Origin: Parapedobacter luteus
GTDB lineage: Bacteria; Bacteroidota; Bacteroidia; Sphingobacteriales; Sphingobacteriaceae
Length of the DNA stretch: 64,000 nucleotides
Reading direction: 5' to 3'
NCBI RefSeq assembly: GCF_900168055.1
Contig: NZ_FUYS01000001.1
Coordinates: 310,001 to 374,000 of the forward strand
Shown here: piece by piece, positions 43,648 to 52,862 of the stretch
Layout of the letters: every line of letters starts with the position of its first letter
How positions within the stretch are numbered: the stretch's first letter is position 1
Notes under the pieces: generated by a model
Database searches by the model: none
The model's input: only the letters and a program-made list of their open reading frames with translations
What the model was told of the DNA's origin: nothing
Program-made: the position numbers and the translations under genes

Positions 43648-44295
43648 ATGAAAAGCACACTTGACCATATCCTGAGGTATCCGGTACTGCCGGTATATTA
43701 TAATGAGGATATTCATACCTGCACGGAAGTGGTAAACGCCTGCTACCAGGGCGGCATCCGAGTGTTTGAATTTGTAAACCGCGGCGAGAAGGCGCCGGAG
43801 AATTTTTCTAAGCTTCTCACCTATCAGCGGGCGCATTGGCCGGATCTGTTGCTTGGCATCGGTACCATCAAAACCGCAGCCATGGCTACCGCCTATATCG
43901 AAATGGGCGCGACGTTTATCGTTAGTCCGGTTGTCAAGGCCGAAATCGCGGCGGTCACGCTTGAACAAGGTGTCCTCTGGGTGCCGGGCTGCATGACGCC
44001 GACAGAGATTAGCCATGCTGAAGATCTTGGGGCGCCATTAGTTAAACTTTTTCCTGGTGATACATTGGGTACTGGTTTTTTGAAGGCCATTAAACCGTTA
44101 TTCCCCGCCATGCGGTTCATGCCGACAGGCGGCGTAAATCCAACGGCCGATAGTATCGCCGGATGGTTCGGTGCCGGCGTGAGTGCGGTAGGCTTAGGGT
44201 CGAAGTTGTTTGCTAAACCCGAGGGAGCGATAGGGTACGATTGGTTGGTGCAACGAAGCCGCGAAATGATGGATTGGGTAGGTAGGTATCGCTAA
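43648..44295 (+). CDS. eda: KDPG/KHG aldolase
   Basis: A 215-residue class I aldolase of the 2-keto-3-deoxy-6-phosphogluconate family, splitting KDPG into pyruvate and glyceraldehyde 3-phosphate. The Schiff-base lysine is in VKLFPGDTLG (K133); GIRVFEFVNRG, IGTIKTAAMATAY and RFMPTGGVNP are other family blocks. The ATG at 43648 was chosen: an ATG at 43630 would overlap the kinase by 14 bases. Coupled to kdgK. Confidence 0.93.
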   Translation: MKSTLDHILRYPVLPVYYNEDIHTCTEVVNACYQGGIRVFEFVNRGEKAPENFSKLLTYQRAHWPDLLLGIGTIKTAAMATAYIEMGATFIVSPVVKAEIAAVTLEQGVLWVPGCMTPTEISHAEDLGAPLVKLFPGDTLGTGFLKAIKPLFPAMRFMPTGGVNPTADSIAGWFGAGVSAVGLGSKLFAKPEGAIGYDWLVQRSREMMDWVGRYR

Positions 44296-44540
44296 CTATA
44301 GGCCAGCAGCAACAAATAATAGCCCATCGAACACCATAGCAAACGCTGATTCTTTAGCAGGACTGCACTGCCCAATGCCGCGAAAGCGATCGTCAGCGCA
44401 ACCAGATGCCACAGGCGATCCCAGCTGCCATTGAAATATGCATAGATGATATGTATAAGATTGATGTTGAGCAAAAAGAGCGCAGCGGGCACAAGATAGT
44501 GCTCGATAAGTGCGTGATAGTGCTTTTTCGTATGTTTCAT
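44292..44540 (-). CDS. Small membrane protein of the iron-uptake operon
   Basis: An 82-residue protein with two or three membrane segments (YLVPAALFLLNINLIHIIYAYF and WHLVALTIAFAALGSAVLL). It lies 6 bases after the PepSY gene on the same strand, so it belongs to the receptor-PepSY operon. Family not recognised. Its end overlaps the convergent eda gene by 4 bases. Confidence 0.7.
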   Translation of the reverse strand: MKHTKKHYHALIEHYLVPAALFLLNINLIHIIYAYFNGSWDRLWHLVALTIAFAALGSAVLLKNQRLLWCSMGYYLLLLAYS

Positions 44541-44546
44541 TTTTAA

Positions 44547-45905
44547 CTAATGTATACCCGCCTGTCGCTTTCCCCGGCATCGCACAATAACATAGCGTAC
44601 CAAGGAATAAGCGATTAGCGTGATTAACAATACATTGATGACAATGCCTGCCACCAAGGCTGCTTGTGTATAGCCAATGAACAAGCTAATCAGTGCGATC
44701 ACAATCAAAAACAGCAGCACCAGCATGCTGTAGACAAACGTGGTTTTCCAGGGGCTGGTTGGAGCGGTCGAATTGCCTTTTTTCTTGTTGCGCCGAAAAA
44801 GAAAAATGACGAAGCCGCTGATGGATAGAAAGCCGCTGGTAAGGCCAAGTATGGCGTAGACCGCTTTGAGCAGTAACCCGCCAAAATCGCCAAAGTGCAC
44901 GGCTTCCTGAATAAAGTAGAACTTGTGGCCAAAAGACTGTTCGCGGACATCATATTTGAAAATAGGCGTGTAACCACTTTTTGAAATAACCAACGTATTG
45001 ATATTCCGCTCGTAGATTTGTCCAGCTATATTACCCCGGACTGTGATGGATGCCGAGCCATTGGTCGAGGGGGCCAGATGCCGGGGAATCAATTCGGGGA
45101 ATTCCGTTTTTGTTGCGGCTAAGACCGCTTGCCAATCGATATACTGCGTTTTGTCCGCATCGGCTTCCATGACGATCGGAGCTTTAAACGTGTTGGGGGT
45201 TTCGATCTCCAGCCACCGCATCAACCAAGGTTGTAGCCCCAGCCACGCACCCGTGAGCGCTATGACGAGGTTGAATGCCATTGCGCTGATACCTAATAAT
45301 TTATGCCAATCAGCCATGATGATGCGCATGTCGAGCGTCTTCCGCAGGTTAGGCCATGCCTGTTTTTTCATAAAGTTGCCGTAGATGAGCAGCCCGGTGA
45401 TGGCGACCACGGCTAAGGCTATCCCGCCGAGGCCTACTAATTGCCTGCCCCAGTAGCCTTCATAAAGCCGTACATGCATCTGCCTTAAGTAGTTGGCCAG
45501 CGAATTCTGTTGGTTGCGTTGTCCGACGATACGGTCCATGCCAGCGTCGATAAAAAAGTCATAGCGTACCAATCCGTCTTGGTCAGGCGGACGGATGGTC
45601 ATGTCGGCCTTTGCGGTTTGACCGTCTTGGTCGGGCAGGTTGATCGTCAATGAGCTGTAATCGGGATACCGTTTGATAAGCGAATCGATGGATTTGCCAA
45701 ATTGCGGTATCCCGGAGGGTGAAGGCACTGATGCCGCATGATAGTAATGTTTGACAATCAGCTCGTCAATTTCCGGAATGAATACAGCGATTGCCCCCGT
45801 AAGGCTCAGCACACCGATGAGTATCCCGGTATACAATCCCACCCAGTGGTGGAGACGCCAAAATAGCTTTTTGTTGCTTTCTGCCTTGCCAGCGCGCTTG
45901 GACAT
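44547..45905 (-). CDS. PepSY-associated transmembrane protein (iron-regulated)
   Basis: A 452-residue inner-membrane protein. PepSY_TM pattern: KKLFWRLHHWVGLYTGILIGVLSLTGAIAVF at the start, a large periplasmic part, helix WHKLLGISAMAFNLVIALTGAWLG, and FYFIQEAVHFGDFGGLLLKAVYAILGLTSGFLSISGFVIFL near the end. About four transmembrane helices. Such proteins in siderophore operons are thought to reduce or process ferric siderophores in the periplasm; this is inferred. It is 13 bases after the receptor gene. Confidence 0.9.
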   Translation of the reverse strand: MSKRAGKAESNKKLFWRLHHWVGLYTGILIGVLSLTGAIAVFIPEIDELIVKHYYHAASVPSPSGIPQFGKSIDSLIKRYPDYSSLTINLPDQDGQTAKADMTIRPPDQDGLVRYDFFIDAGMDRIVGQRNQQNSLANYLRQMHVRLYEGYWGRQLVGLGGIALAVVAITGLLIYGNFMKKQAWPNLRKTLDMRIIMADWHKLLGISAMAFNLVIALTGAWLGLQPWLMRWLEIETPNTFKAPIVMEADADKTQYIDWQAVLAATKTEFPELIPRHLAPSTNGSASITVRGNIAGQIYERNINTLVISKSGYTPIFKYDVREQSFGHKFYFIQEAVHFGDFGGLLLKAVYAILGLTSGFLSISGFVIFLFRRNKKKGNSTAPTSPWKTTFVYSMLVLLFLIVIALISLFIGYTQAALVAGIVINVLLITLIAYSLVRYVIVRCRGKRQAGIH

Positions 45906-45918
45906 CTTAGTTGGATAA

Positions 45919-48375
45919 TTAGAAGGTGTAACCTACGCCAATCAGGAAATTCCTGGGCGTACCTGGAAACAACCGGTTGAAATCGTAACCGCCTACCCAG
46001 TGTGTTTTGTTGAATACGTTATTGAAGTTGGCCGAAAGCTTGAACTTGTCGATGGTATAATAGAGCGCCGCGTCGGCAACGACATATGATGGCAATGTGA
46101 GGATATCGCTGAGCGTAGCCCGGGAACTCACGTAGTTCGCTCCGGCGCCCACGCCTATGCCATCCAGGGCGGGGATGGTAAAGGTGTATTTAGCCCATAT
46201 GCCGCCTTGATGCTTAGGTGCGTTGGGTAGCGTATTGCCTATTTCATCCGGATCATCGCTTTCGGTGATAATGGTTTCGTTGATGGTGAAGTTGGCTGTG
46301 ATGCTGAGGTTGGGCCTGATCTGGCCGTAGGCATCTAACTCTATCCCCCTTGACCGTTGCTGGCCGAGCTGCCTAAGCAGATCCGGATTGCCGGGGTCAT
46401 TGGCATTGATGAGGATGTTATTTTGCTCGATATGGTAGATGGCAGCATTGATGCTTAATTGCTTGTTGATAAATTCCATCTTTGCTCCACCTTCGTACAT
46501 CGTGCTGGTAAGCGGGTCAAACGGCCCGCCGAACCGTCCAGGGTCACCAATGGTGCCTGCGCCCTGAGGTTGATAACCCTGCGCGTAAGTTACATATACG
46601 CTGACGGGCTCGGCAGGCGTGTATACAAGGCCAAACCGAGGAATGAACTTTTGCTGTTCCACGGTTTCTTCGTTATCCCGCTGGTAGTTCAGGATATCTG
46701 TATAATATTCTTGCCTGAAGGCCACCAAAGCCTGTATCGGTCCCCATGTAATCTGGTCTTGGAGGTAAAACCCATTGACATAGTATTTGGTGACGGCTTG
46801 AGGGCTGGAGACGTTGAAATATCCCGATATCTCGGATATGGAATAATCGGGATTTGTCAAATCGAAGTGGGGTACATTCGGTACCGGACGGCCATTGCGA
46901 ATCAGGTAGTCGTCGCGATTTTCGGGCTCATACGTATTAATAGCCCCATTATTGGCAGCGTTGCGATAGCCGAGCGCATTATAGTTTGAACCGCCTACAG
47001 GCGAAACATTCTGGATATAATCATATCCTACCAGTAGCTTATGCACCAAGGGGCCGGTATGGAAGTCGTTGACAAGATACAGCGTAATGTTGTCGTTATA
47101 GTTTTTGCGCTTACGGCGAATGGTTTGCATTTCCATCAATGTTGGAATCTGCTGTCCGTTGGCATCCACGGCATAGCGGTTAGATGTACGATGCTCGAGC
47201 AGGTCCTCGTCATACAGAAATTTCATGTAGGAAGCATTGAACGAAATGTGGTCGGTAAGTTTGTGCTGCAGCGATGCCGTGGTATACAAATTCAGCTCGT
47301 TCTCATAGTCGTTTTCCTTACCGATGGCAAATGATACCGGCGTGGAGTATAAGTCCGTCCCGGCTGAGGCGCCAAAGATGGGTTGGCCGCGGTCCAGCCG
47401 TGAATTGGTTTTGGAGTAAACAAAATCGACGTTTACTTGCGTACGGTCGGTAGGAACGAAGGAGATGGAGGGAGCAATTACCATGTCTTCGCCCCCCTGC
47501 AATACGCGGAAGGACTGCGCATTTTGATATGCCAGGTTCAGCCGGTAAAGTAAGGTCTTTTCTTTGTTCATCGGGCCGGTAAAGTCGCTCGTTATCCGGT
47601 ATGTATTGTAGCTGCCCGTGGCGAAACTCACTGATTTACGGTCTACATCCAACGGTTTTTTCGTCACCGTATTTACCGTGCCGCCCGGATCCGTATTGGC
47701 AAACAACGCGGAGGCCGGCCCCTTTATTACCTCAATACGTTCTACGTTTGGAAGCAGTGACTGAGCCCAACTGTTGGTGGCGTCGCGCAGGCCATTGATT
47801 AATGCGTTGCTGGCCCGGAAGCCGCGTAGCGTAAAGTCATTATTGTAATAGGAAAAGACATTGACGCCGCTTATGTTTTTCAGCACATCGCTGGTTTTGA
47901 ATGCTTGTTGGTCTTCGATGACTTCCTTGGTCACATAGCTGATAGCTTGCGGGACAAACTTGATAGGCGTCTCGGTCTTGGTGCCGGCAAATGAGGACGT
48001 GTTTTTATAGGTTTGCTCTTTTCGTCCCAAGATCTCCACCGCTTGCAGCTGATTTTCGATGGGACTCAAGGCGACCGTTAAGTTGCCGCTATTTGGAGAA
48101 GGGAGCGAAATACTGACGCGGGCGGCCTCATACCCAAGGTATGAAAATGTCAAGGTGTATTGGCCATTAGCAAGCCCTTCAAAAGAAAAGACGCCGCGCT
48201 CATCCGTGACCCGGCCATTCGGAATGCCAGATAAACGAACGGTAACACCTGCGAGCGGCTGCCGGTCGGCAACCGAAACGACTTGTCCAGCCAACGATAA
48301 GCTTTGGCTGAAACCACTTTGATGCACGCCGGCAAGCAAAAGTGATATGAATAGATAGGTTAATTTATTAGCCAT
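45919..48375 (-). CDS. TonB-dependent siderophore receptor with N-terminal carboxypeptidase-like domain
   Basis: An 818-residue outer-membrane receptor with signal peptide (to HQSGFSQ). A CarboxypepD_reg domain (SLAGQVVSVADRQPLAGVTVRLSG) precedes the plug (SYVTKEVIEDQQAFKTSDVLKNISGVNVF, then RGFRASNALINGLRD) and barrel ending in NFLIGVGYTF. The plug and barrel match the siderophore-receptor type, not SusC. No STN domain, so it does not signal to a FecI. It leads the operon with PepSY and a small membrane protein and has a palindrome (48377-48399) directly before its ATG. Confidence 0.93.
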   Translation of the reverse strand: MANKLTYLFISLLLAGVHQSGFSQSLSLAGQVVSVADRQPLAGVTVRLSGIPNGRVTDERGVFSFEGLANGQYTLTFSYLGYEAARVSISLPSPNSGNLTVALSPIENQLQAVEILGRKEQTYKNTSSFAGTKTETPIKFVPQAISYVTKEVIEDQQAFKTSDVLKNISGVNVFSYYNNDFTLRGFRASNALINGLRDATNSWAQSLLPNVERIEVIKGPASALFANTDPGGTVNTVTKKPLDVDRKSVSFATGSYNTYRITSDFTGPMNKEKTLLYRLNLAYQNAQSFRVLQGGEDMVIAPSISFVPTDRTQVNVDFVYSKTNSRLDRGQPIFGASAGTDLYSTPVSFAIGKENDYENELNLYTTASLQHKLTDHISFNASYMKFLYDEDLLEHRTSNRYAVDANGQQIPTLMEMQTIRRKRKNYNDNITLYLVNDFHTGPLVHKLLVGYDYIQNVSPVGGSNYNALGYRNAANNGAINTYEPENRDDYLIRNGRPVPNVPHFDLTNPDYSISEISGYFNVSSPQAVTKYYVNGFYLQDQITWGPIQALVAFRQEYYTDILNYQRDNEETVEQQKFIPRFGLVYTPAEPVSVYVTYAQGYQPQGAGTIGDPGRFGGPFDPLTSTMYEGGAKMEFINKQLSINAAIYHIEQNNILINANDPGNPDLLRQLGQQRSRGIELDAYGQIRPNLSITANFTINETIITESDDPDEIGNTLPNAPKHQGGIWAKYTFTIPALDGIGVGAGANYVSSRATLSDILTLPSYVVADAALYYTIDKFKLSANFNNVFNKTHWVGGYDFNRLFPGTPRNFLIGVGYTF

Positions 48376-48376
48376 G

Positions 48377-48399
48377 TTATTTGGACTTAATTTAAATAA
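48377..48399. promoter_or_regulatory. Candidate iron-box palindrome before the siderophore receptor
   Basis: A 23-base imperfect palindrome of the form TTATTT...AAATAA, with 8 of 11 base pairs symmetric. It lies immediately upstream of the receptor ATG. Position and shape fit an iron-dependent repressor site (Fur or DtxR type) that would block transcription when iron is plentiful. No direct proof. Confidence 0.6.
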
Positions 48400-48512
48400 A
48401 GTGCAATGTTAAAGCAAATAATCATCAAAATCAAAACTCACTAAAAAAAGAAGGTGCATTTTTTCTGAAAATTGCTCAATCGATTGCGCGGGATATTATG
48501 CGCTTGGTTCGC

Positions 48513-48520
48513 TATGTTTG
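48513..48520 (+). promoter_or_regulatory. Candidate -7 element (TATGTTTG) of the GH20 gene
   Basis: TATGTTTG fits TANNTTTG and lies 19 bases before the ATG at 48540. It overlaps an upstream in-frame ATG (48498), supporting the later start. The nearest TTG is 26 bases away. Confidence 0.45.
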
Positions 48521-48539
48521 TAGGATAGATATACCGATT

Positions 48540-50384
48540 ATGAATAGCATTGCCAAAATTTCCATTGTCTTCGCATTGTTGACCTCAGCGAGATTGTGTG
48601 CCCAGGAACAGCTTTCCATTATTCCGAAACCGCTGGCGCTGGAACAGAAACAGGGCACATTTGTATTCACTGAAAAAACAGTAATTCAAGTGGACGGCAG
48701 CCAACCCGAATTGAGGGCGCTGGGCGAATTACTGCTACAGGGGCTGTTTGAGCGTACGGGAATACGTGCCTCCTTATCTTCGCCGCATGCGGAGCGTGCA
48801 GAAACTGCCATAAGGCTGCAATTAACTGCTGATACGCTTGGCGACGAGGGCTATCGCCTGTTTATAGATAACGATAACATTACGGTGCGTGCCGAAAAAA
48901 CCAATGGCCTGTTTTATGCCATACAATCTATCTATCAATTGCTGCCGGTCGGGCAAACCGCTAACCAGGCCGTATTGATCCCTGCCGTGGAAATTGTTGA
49001 TAAGCCTCGGTTCGGCTGGCGAGGGCTGATGCTTGACGTAGGTCGCTACTTTTATTCGGTAGACTACATCAAGAAATACATCGACTACCTGGCTATGCAT
49101 AAAATGAATGTTTTCCACTGGCATCTGGTGGAAGACCATGGATGGCGCATTGAGATAAAAAAGTATCCCCGGCTTACCGATGTGAGTGCTTGGCGGCCCA
49201 GTACCAATTTTCAACGCGGGCCGTATATCAATCATCATCCACATGGCGGATTTTATACACACGAAGACGTCAAGGAAGTGGTAGCCTATGCACAGGAAAG
49301 GTACGTTACGGTGATTCCTGAAATCGAACTTCCCGGCCATGTGCTTTCGGCGCTGGTAGCCTACCCAGAGCTTTCGTGTACAGGAGGGCCTTTCGAAATC
49401 CCCGAACAGTGGGCTATCCAAAAAGATATTTATTGTGCAGGTAAGGAAGAAGTTTTTGTTTTCCTGGCGGGCGTACTCGCTGAAGTTGCTGAACTTTTTC
49501 CCAGCCAAATCATCCATATCGGTGGTGACGAGGCCCCGAAAGACCGTTGGAAAGCCTGCCCGCATTGCCAACAACGCATAAAGGACGAAGGGTTGAAGGA
49601 CGAACATGAGCTACAAAGCTATTTCATTACACGTATCGAAAAATTCCTCAATAGTAAGGGCAAACGCATCATCGGATGGGATGAAATCCTGGAAGGTGGC
49701 TTGGCGCCCAATGCTGCCGTCATGTCGTGGCGGGGTACGAAAGGAGGGATTGAAGCAGCCCGGATGCACCATCCCGTAGTAATGACCCCCACCACCCACA
49801 TGTATCTTGACTATTTTCAAGGCGAGCCTTATCTGGAGCCCAATGCTATCGGAGGGCACTTGCCCCTGCGCAAGGTGTACTCGTTTGAGCCGATACCGGA
49901 AGAGCTGGAAGGTAAGGAACGCGAATTTATCCTGGGTGTACAAGGTAACGTGTGGGGTGAATATATCCATTCGCCGGACAAGGCGGATTATATGACCTAT
50001 CCCCGGGGTGCGGCGGTAGCGGAAATTGGCTGGAGCAGCCCCGAAAACAAGAATTGGGAAGATTTTATCCGGCGGATGGAGACCCAGTACGTACGCTATG
50101 AACGCGCGGGTATCAACTATGCAAAAAGTGCCTATCAGGTCTATTTTGAGGTAGAAGACAACGTTGCAAGCAATACTTCGACCGTAACACTGAAAACCGA
50201 TAGCTACCGGCCGCTGATACATTACACCACGGACGGTACAGAACCATCGGCCAATTCACCGCGCTATGAGGGACCGTTTGAAGTCGCTGAATATACGACC
50301 GTGCGCGCTGCAACATTCAGGGATGGTCAGCGGATTAGTCCGGTAAGCATACGTTCGATGGTACATTTCGAGCAAGTAGATTGA
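48540..50384 (+). CDS. GH20 beta-N-acetylhexosaminidase
   Basis: A 614-residue exported enzyme releasing terminal GlcNAc or GalNAc by substrate-assisted catalysis. Signal peptide MNSIAKISIVFALLTSARLCAQ. A GH20b domain comes first, then the catalytic barrel (RFGWRGLMLDVGRYF, NVFHWHLVEDHGWR) with the catalytic Asp-Glu pair in IGGDEAPKDRW (D330, E331). A C-terminal chitobiase-type domain follows (YTTDGTEPSANSPRYEGPF). The start at 48540 was chosen because the longer form overlaps the promoter. Confidence 0.94.
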   Translation: MNSIAKISIVFALLTSARLCAQEQLSIIPKPLALEQKQGTFVFTEKTVIQVDGSQPELRALGELLLQGLFERTGIRASLSSPHAERAETAIRLQLTADTLGDEGYRLFIDNDNITVRAEKTNGLFYAIQSIYQLLPVGQTANQAVLIPAVEIVDKPRFGWRGLMLDVGRYFYSVDYIKKYIDYLAMHKMNVFHWHLVEDHGWRIEIKKYPRLTDVSAWRPSTNFQRGPYINHHPHGGFYTHEDVKEVVAYAQERYVTVIPEIELPGHVLSALVAYPELSCTGGPFEIPEQWAIQKDIYCAGKEEVFVFLAGVLAEVAELFPSQIIHIGGDEAPKDRWKACPHCQQRIKDEGLKDEHELQSYFITRIEKFLNSKGKRIIGWDEILEGGLAPNAAVMSWRGTKGGIEAARMHHPVVMTPTTHMYLDYFQGEPYLEPNAIGGHLPLRKVYSFEPIPEELEGKEREFILGVQGNVWGEYIHSPDKADYMTYPRGAAVAEIGWSSPENKNWEDFIRRMETQYVRYERAGINYAKSAYQVYFEVEDNVASNTSTVTLKTDSYRPLIHYTTDGTEPSANSPRYEGPFEVAEYTTVRAATFRDGQRISPVSIRSMVHFEQVD

Positions 50385-50386
50385 TT

Positions 50387-50406
50387 TAAGCCCGATACCG
50401 GGCTTA
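50387..50406. terminator. Bidirectional terminator-like hairpin after GH20
   Basis: TAAGCCCG and CGGGCTTA form a perfect 8-bp stem with a 4-base loop, three bases after the GH20 stop and close to the convergent gene end at 50411. T tracts are weak. Confidence 0.55.
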
Positions 50407-50410
50407 CCGG

Positions 50411-51139
50411 CTAAACGTGAGCAATCAATCTCCGGTAATCTGTGTTGACGATTTTGACGAACGACGCCACATAAATCAACGCAACGGTTATCAGTACGGA
50501 CATCCCCGGATGGCCCAAAAAATGGACGAACCCTTTCGTCAGCTGTGTACCAGTTTCTGAGTCGCTGGTAAACAGCGTAAGCAGTTGGGGTATGCTGAAA
50601 AATCCGGCATAAAAGCCCAACGCTGCGGGTTGTGTGAGCCGTATCATCAGCGTATTGACCAACGATGTTTTTCGCTTATGGGTGATCGTCCGGAAGTATC
50701 CATTTTTCGTGCCGACAACCAGCAGATAGCAAAACGGAAGTGCCAATACCCCGGCCAATACGATTAAATGCCAGCGCAAATCAAGCTGCAGGGATTGCAT
50801 TGCCGTAAAATATGCGACGTATGCAGCGCACGCCCAGAGTATTTTTGCCGAATCAAAGTAACTTTTAAATTCCTGTTTAAGTGCCGTCAACAGATGTTCC
50901 TTCAATAGCGCTTCACGTTCTTCCGTCATCCATGCAATGCCCTTGTGGCTGCCGATATCCTGATCCATCGCCTCCTGGAAAAGCGAAAGAATTGGACGAT
51001 TGTCGCCCGATTGGCGTTTGTGTTCGCACGCTGATACCATATGATCGTATACTTCGTTGTATATTTCAGCATACTTTATGCTGTAAATTTTCAATCGTTT
51101 TGCAATCCATCGCTTTTCATAGGGCATCAACGTCTTCAT
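50411..51139 (-). CDS. Membrane protein encoded with PadR regulator
   Basis: A 242-residue protein with a helical cytoplasmic N-terminal domain (YEKRWIAKRLKIYSIKYAEIYNEVYDHMVSACEH) and four predicted membrane helices. The pairing with PadR is a known arrangement for HAAS-type membrane proteins, but I do not recognise this family for certain. The start overlaps the PadR stop (ATGA at 51136-51139), so the two are translationally coupled. Role is inferred to be membrane stress or permease-like. Confidence 0.7.
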   Translation of the reverse strand: MKTLMPYEKRWIAKRLKIYSIKYAEIYNEVYDHMVSACEHKRQSGDNRPILSLFQEAMDQDIGSHKGIAWMTEEREALLKEHLLTALKQEFKSYFDSAKILWACAAYVAYFTAMQSLQLDLRWHLIVLAGVLALPFCYLLVVGTKNGYFRTITHKRKTSLVNTLMIRLTQPAALGFYAGFFSIPQLLTLFTSDSETGTQLTKGFVHFLGHPGMSVLITVALIYVASFVKIVNTDYRRLIAHV

Positions 51140-51474
51140 GATACGGTTGGTTTAAGGTTCAACACCAGTTGCAGTTTTTCGATAAACGTGGCGGCTTCGC
51201 CCATTTTTTCCTTTACTTCGCTCTTTCCTTCCCGCGATAGTGAATAGTACTTACGTATGCGTCCGTCCACCAGCTCGGTACTGGTTTCCAGTAAGCCATC
51301 AGCCTCCAACTTGTGCAGTGCCGGATACAACGCACCTTCGGTAAGTTTGAATTCACCGCCGCTCAATTCCTTCACCTTCTGGGTGATTTCATAACCGTAC
51401 ATTTTTTCGTGGTCATCCAGCAGTTTCAGGATGATGGTCTGAAGTGTACCTTTTAATAATTTTGCCGAGCTCAT
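51136..51474 (-). CDS. PadR-family transcriptional regulator
   Basis: A 112-residue winged-helix regulator. The family opening LKGTLQTIILKLLDDHEKMYGYEITQKVKEL is followed by the wing LTEGALYPALHKLEADGLLETSTE. The start at 51474 matches where PadR proteins begin; the ORF continues upstream but would run into the inverted repeat. It controls itself and the membrane protein encoded next, most likely through the perfect palindrome directly upstream. Confidence 0.92.
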   Translation of the reverse strand: MSSAKLLKGTLQTIILKLLDDHEKMYGYEITQKVKELSGGEFKLTEGALYPALHKLEADGLLETSTELVDGRIRKYYSLSREGKSEVKEKMGEAATFIEKLQLVLNLKPTVS

Positions 51475-51478
51475 GGTG

Positions 51479-51486
51479 CAAATATA
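51479..51486 (-). promoter_or_regulatory. -7 element (TATATTTG) 4 bases before the PadR ATG
   Basis: On the minus strand TATATTTG matches TANNTTTG and ends four bases before the ATG, as at the helicase gene. If used, the mRNA is leaderless. It abuts the 20-bp inverted repeat, so a bound repressor would cover the -33 region. Confidence 0.5.
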
Positions 51487-51531
51487 TAACTTTTCGATAT
51501 ACATAAGTAAATTATGTATATCGAAAAGTTA
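51487..51531. promoter_or_regulatory. Perfect 20-bp inverted repeat upstream of PadR
   Basis: The arms are 51487-51506 and 51512-51531, exact complements over 20 bp with a 5-base spacer. It begins one base before the PadR -7 element and spans about two helical turns per arm, as expected of a tandem or extended operator for a dimeric repressor. The length and perfection exceed a normal PadR site. Confidence 0.75.
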
Positions 51532-51587
51532 CCAATCACCGTATTATGTCGTTACAACGTTCGTTCCGTGCTCCCGTCCTTAGGCTA

Positions 51588-52856
51588 TCACCGGGTACTT
51601 TCGCGTATTACCCATCGATTAGCGGTATGGTCGGCAGACTCCAACACCACCTTGTAAAAATCAGACGGATACTCACTGATGTCTATGATAGCTCTGCCAG
51701 CAGCTACGGGTACTTCCATCAACGACGTGTATACGTCGGTTCCACCCGAAGCATGGTTGTTGGTTGTGGCCAGCCATACGGTGAGATTTCCCTCGGTATT
51801 CAATGCTTCCCATGCCAATGATAAGCTATCGCCCTGCAATGTTGCTGTTTTGAAAACATGTGAAACATTTCCCGAAAGCGGAATGCCATCCCACTCAAAT
51901 TGGTACTCCCGTGGTGCTTTCACATCCAAGAACCGCAAAATCGTTGGAAGCACATCCACCGATGCAGGCTTACGTTCGTGGAAATAAGTATTTAGGTTTT
52001 TATCATTGGTGGCCAACCAGATGCCCCGTTCGCGGGGTGTTTGCCCACCATGATGGTAGCCCTTGTCATCGCGGCCATGGTCAGTGACGATGTACACCAG
52101 CCAATCCTCATTGAAGTTATCCTTACGGTATTGGACTGCTTGCCACAATCGCCCCACCTGATGGTCAGCGATGACCACCGCGCTGTCCATCTGCGGGCTG
52201 TCGCCAAACTGGTGGCCGATATCATCTGTGTATTGCAAATACACCCATGAGAGGTCCGGCGCATCATTCCGGATGGCTTGTGCGGCCTCTTCCGATACGC
52301 GTTCGTCAATCAGGTGGATATAATGGCTTGCTGGATCATGTGGGAATGCCGCCGTGTCCAACTCATACCCATCTACATGAACGTCCATTTTGATGCCCCC
52401 TGTTTCGGACTTGCCTTCTCCGACAAGCTTCGTGCGGTTATCCTCCCATGTGGAAAATATTCCGATTTTCTTTTCCGGATACTGCTGCTTGAGGTACCAA
52501 AAAAAGGTGGGGTAGTGGTAGTTGATGGCGGCAATGCCATTATCCCATACGTTGTGCTTATTCGTCCACGTGCCGGTCACAAAATGGGTGTAACATACCG
52601 CCGAAATGGTGGGCGACTCCGAATAGCTCCCTTTTTCGCCACCGGTGTATGCGCGGGTATACCCGCCTTGGGCCGCCACGCTATCTATCCACGGTGTATT
52701 TACCCGCTCGATAACATCTGCGGGGATTCCATCGACAATCGCGAACAAAACTTTCCGAACTGGCGGAGTCTTCGCTTCAGGCGATTGGCAGGCGGCGACC
52801 CAAAGTGCCGCCAGCGCCAATGTCAGTAATTTTGCTGTTTTTTTCATTGTTTTCAA
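51588..52856 (-). CDS. Phosphodiesterase/alkaline-phosphatase-superfamily lipoprotein (PUL 2)
   Basis: A 422-residue lipoprotein (lipobox WVAAC). It is a type I phosphodiesterase/nucleotide-pyrophosphatase-like enzyme: metal Asp in FAIVDGIPADVI, nucleophile region SESPTISAVCYTHFVTGTW (Thr or Ser), DDIGHQFGDSPQM, and VTDHGRDDKGYHHGG for metal binding. It cleaves phosphodiester or phosphonate bonds in its family. It lies 6 bases after SusD, so PUL 2 includes phosphate-ester chemistry. The N-terminal ATG pair (52856, 52847) leaves the start slightly uncertain. Confidence 0.88.
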   Translation of the reverse strand: MKTMKKTAKLLTLALAALWVAACQSPEAKTPPVRKVLFAIVDGIPADVIERVNTPWIDSVAAQGGYTRAYTGGEKGSYSESPTISAVCYTHFVTGTWTNKHNVWDNGIAAINYHYPTFFWYLKQQYPEKKIGIFSTWEDNRTKLVGEGKSETGGIKMDVHVDGYELDTAAFPHDPASHYIHLIDERVSEEAAQAIRNDAPDLSWVYLQYTDDIGHQFGDSPQMDSAVVIADHQVGRLWQAVQYRKDNFNEDWLVYIVTDHGRDDKGYHHGGQTPRERGIWLATNDKNLNTYFHERKPASVDVLPTILRFLDVKAPREYQFEWDGIPLSGNVSHVFKTATLQGDSLSLAWEALNTEGNLTVWLATTNNHASGGTDVYTSLMEVPVAAGRAIIDISEYPSDFYKVVLESADHTANRWVIRESTR

Positions 52857-52862
52857 AGTTAC

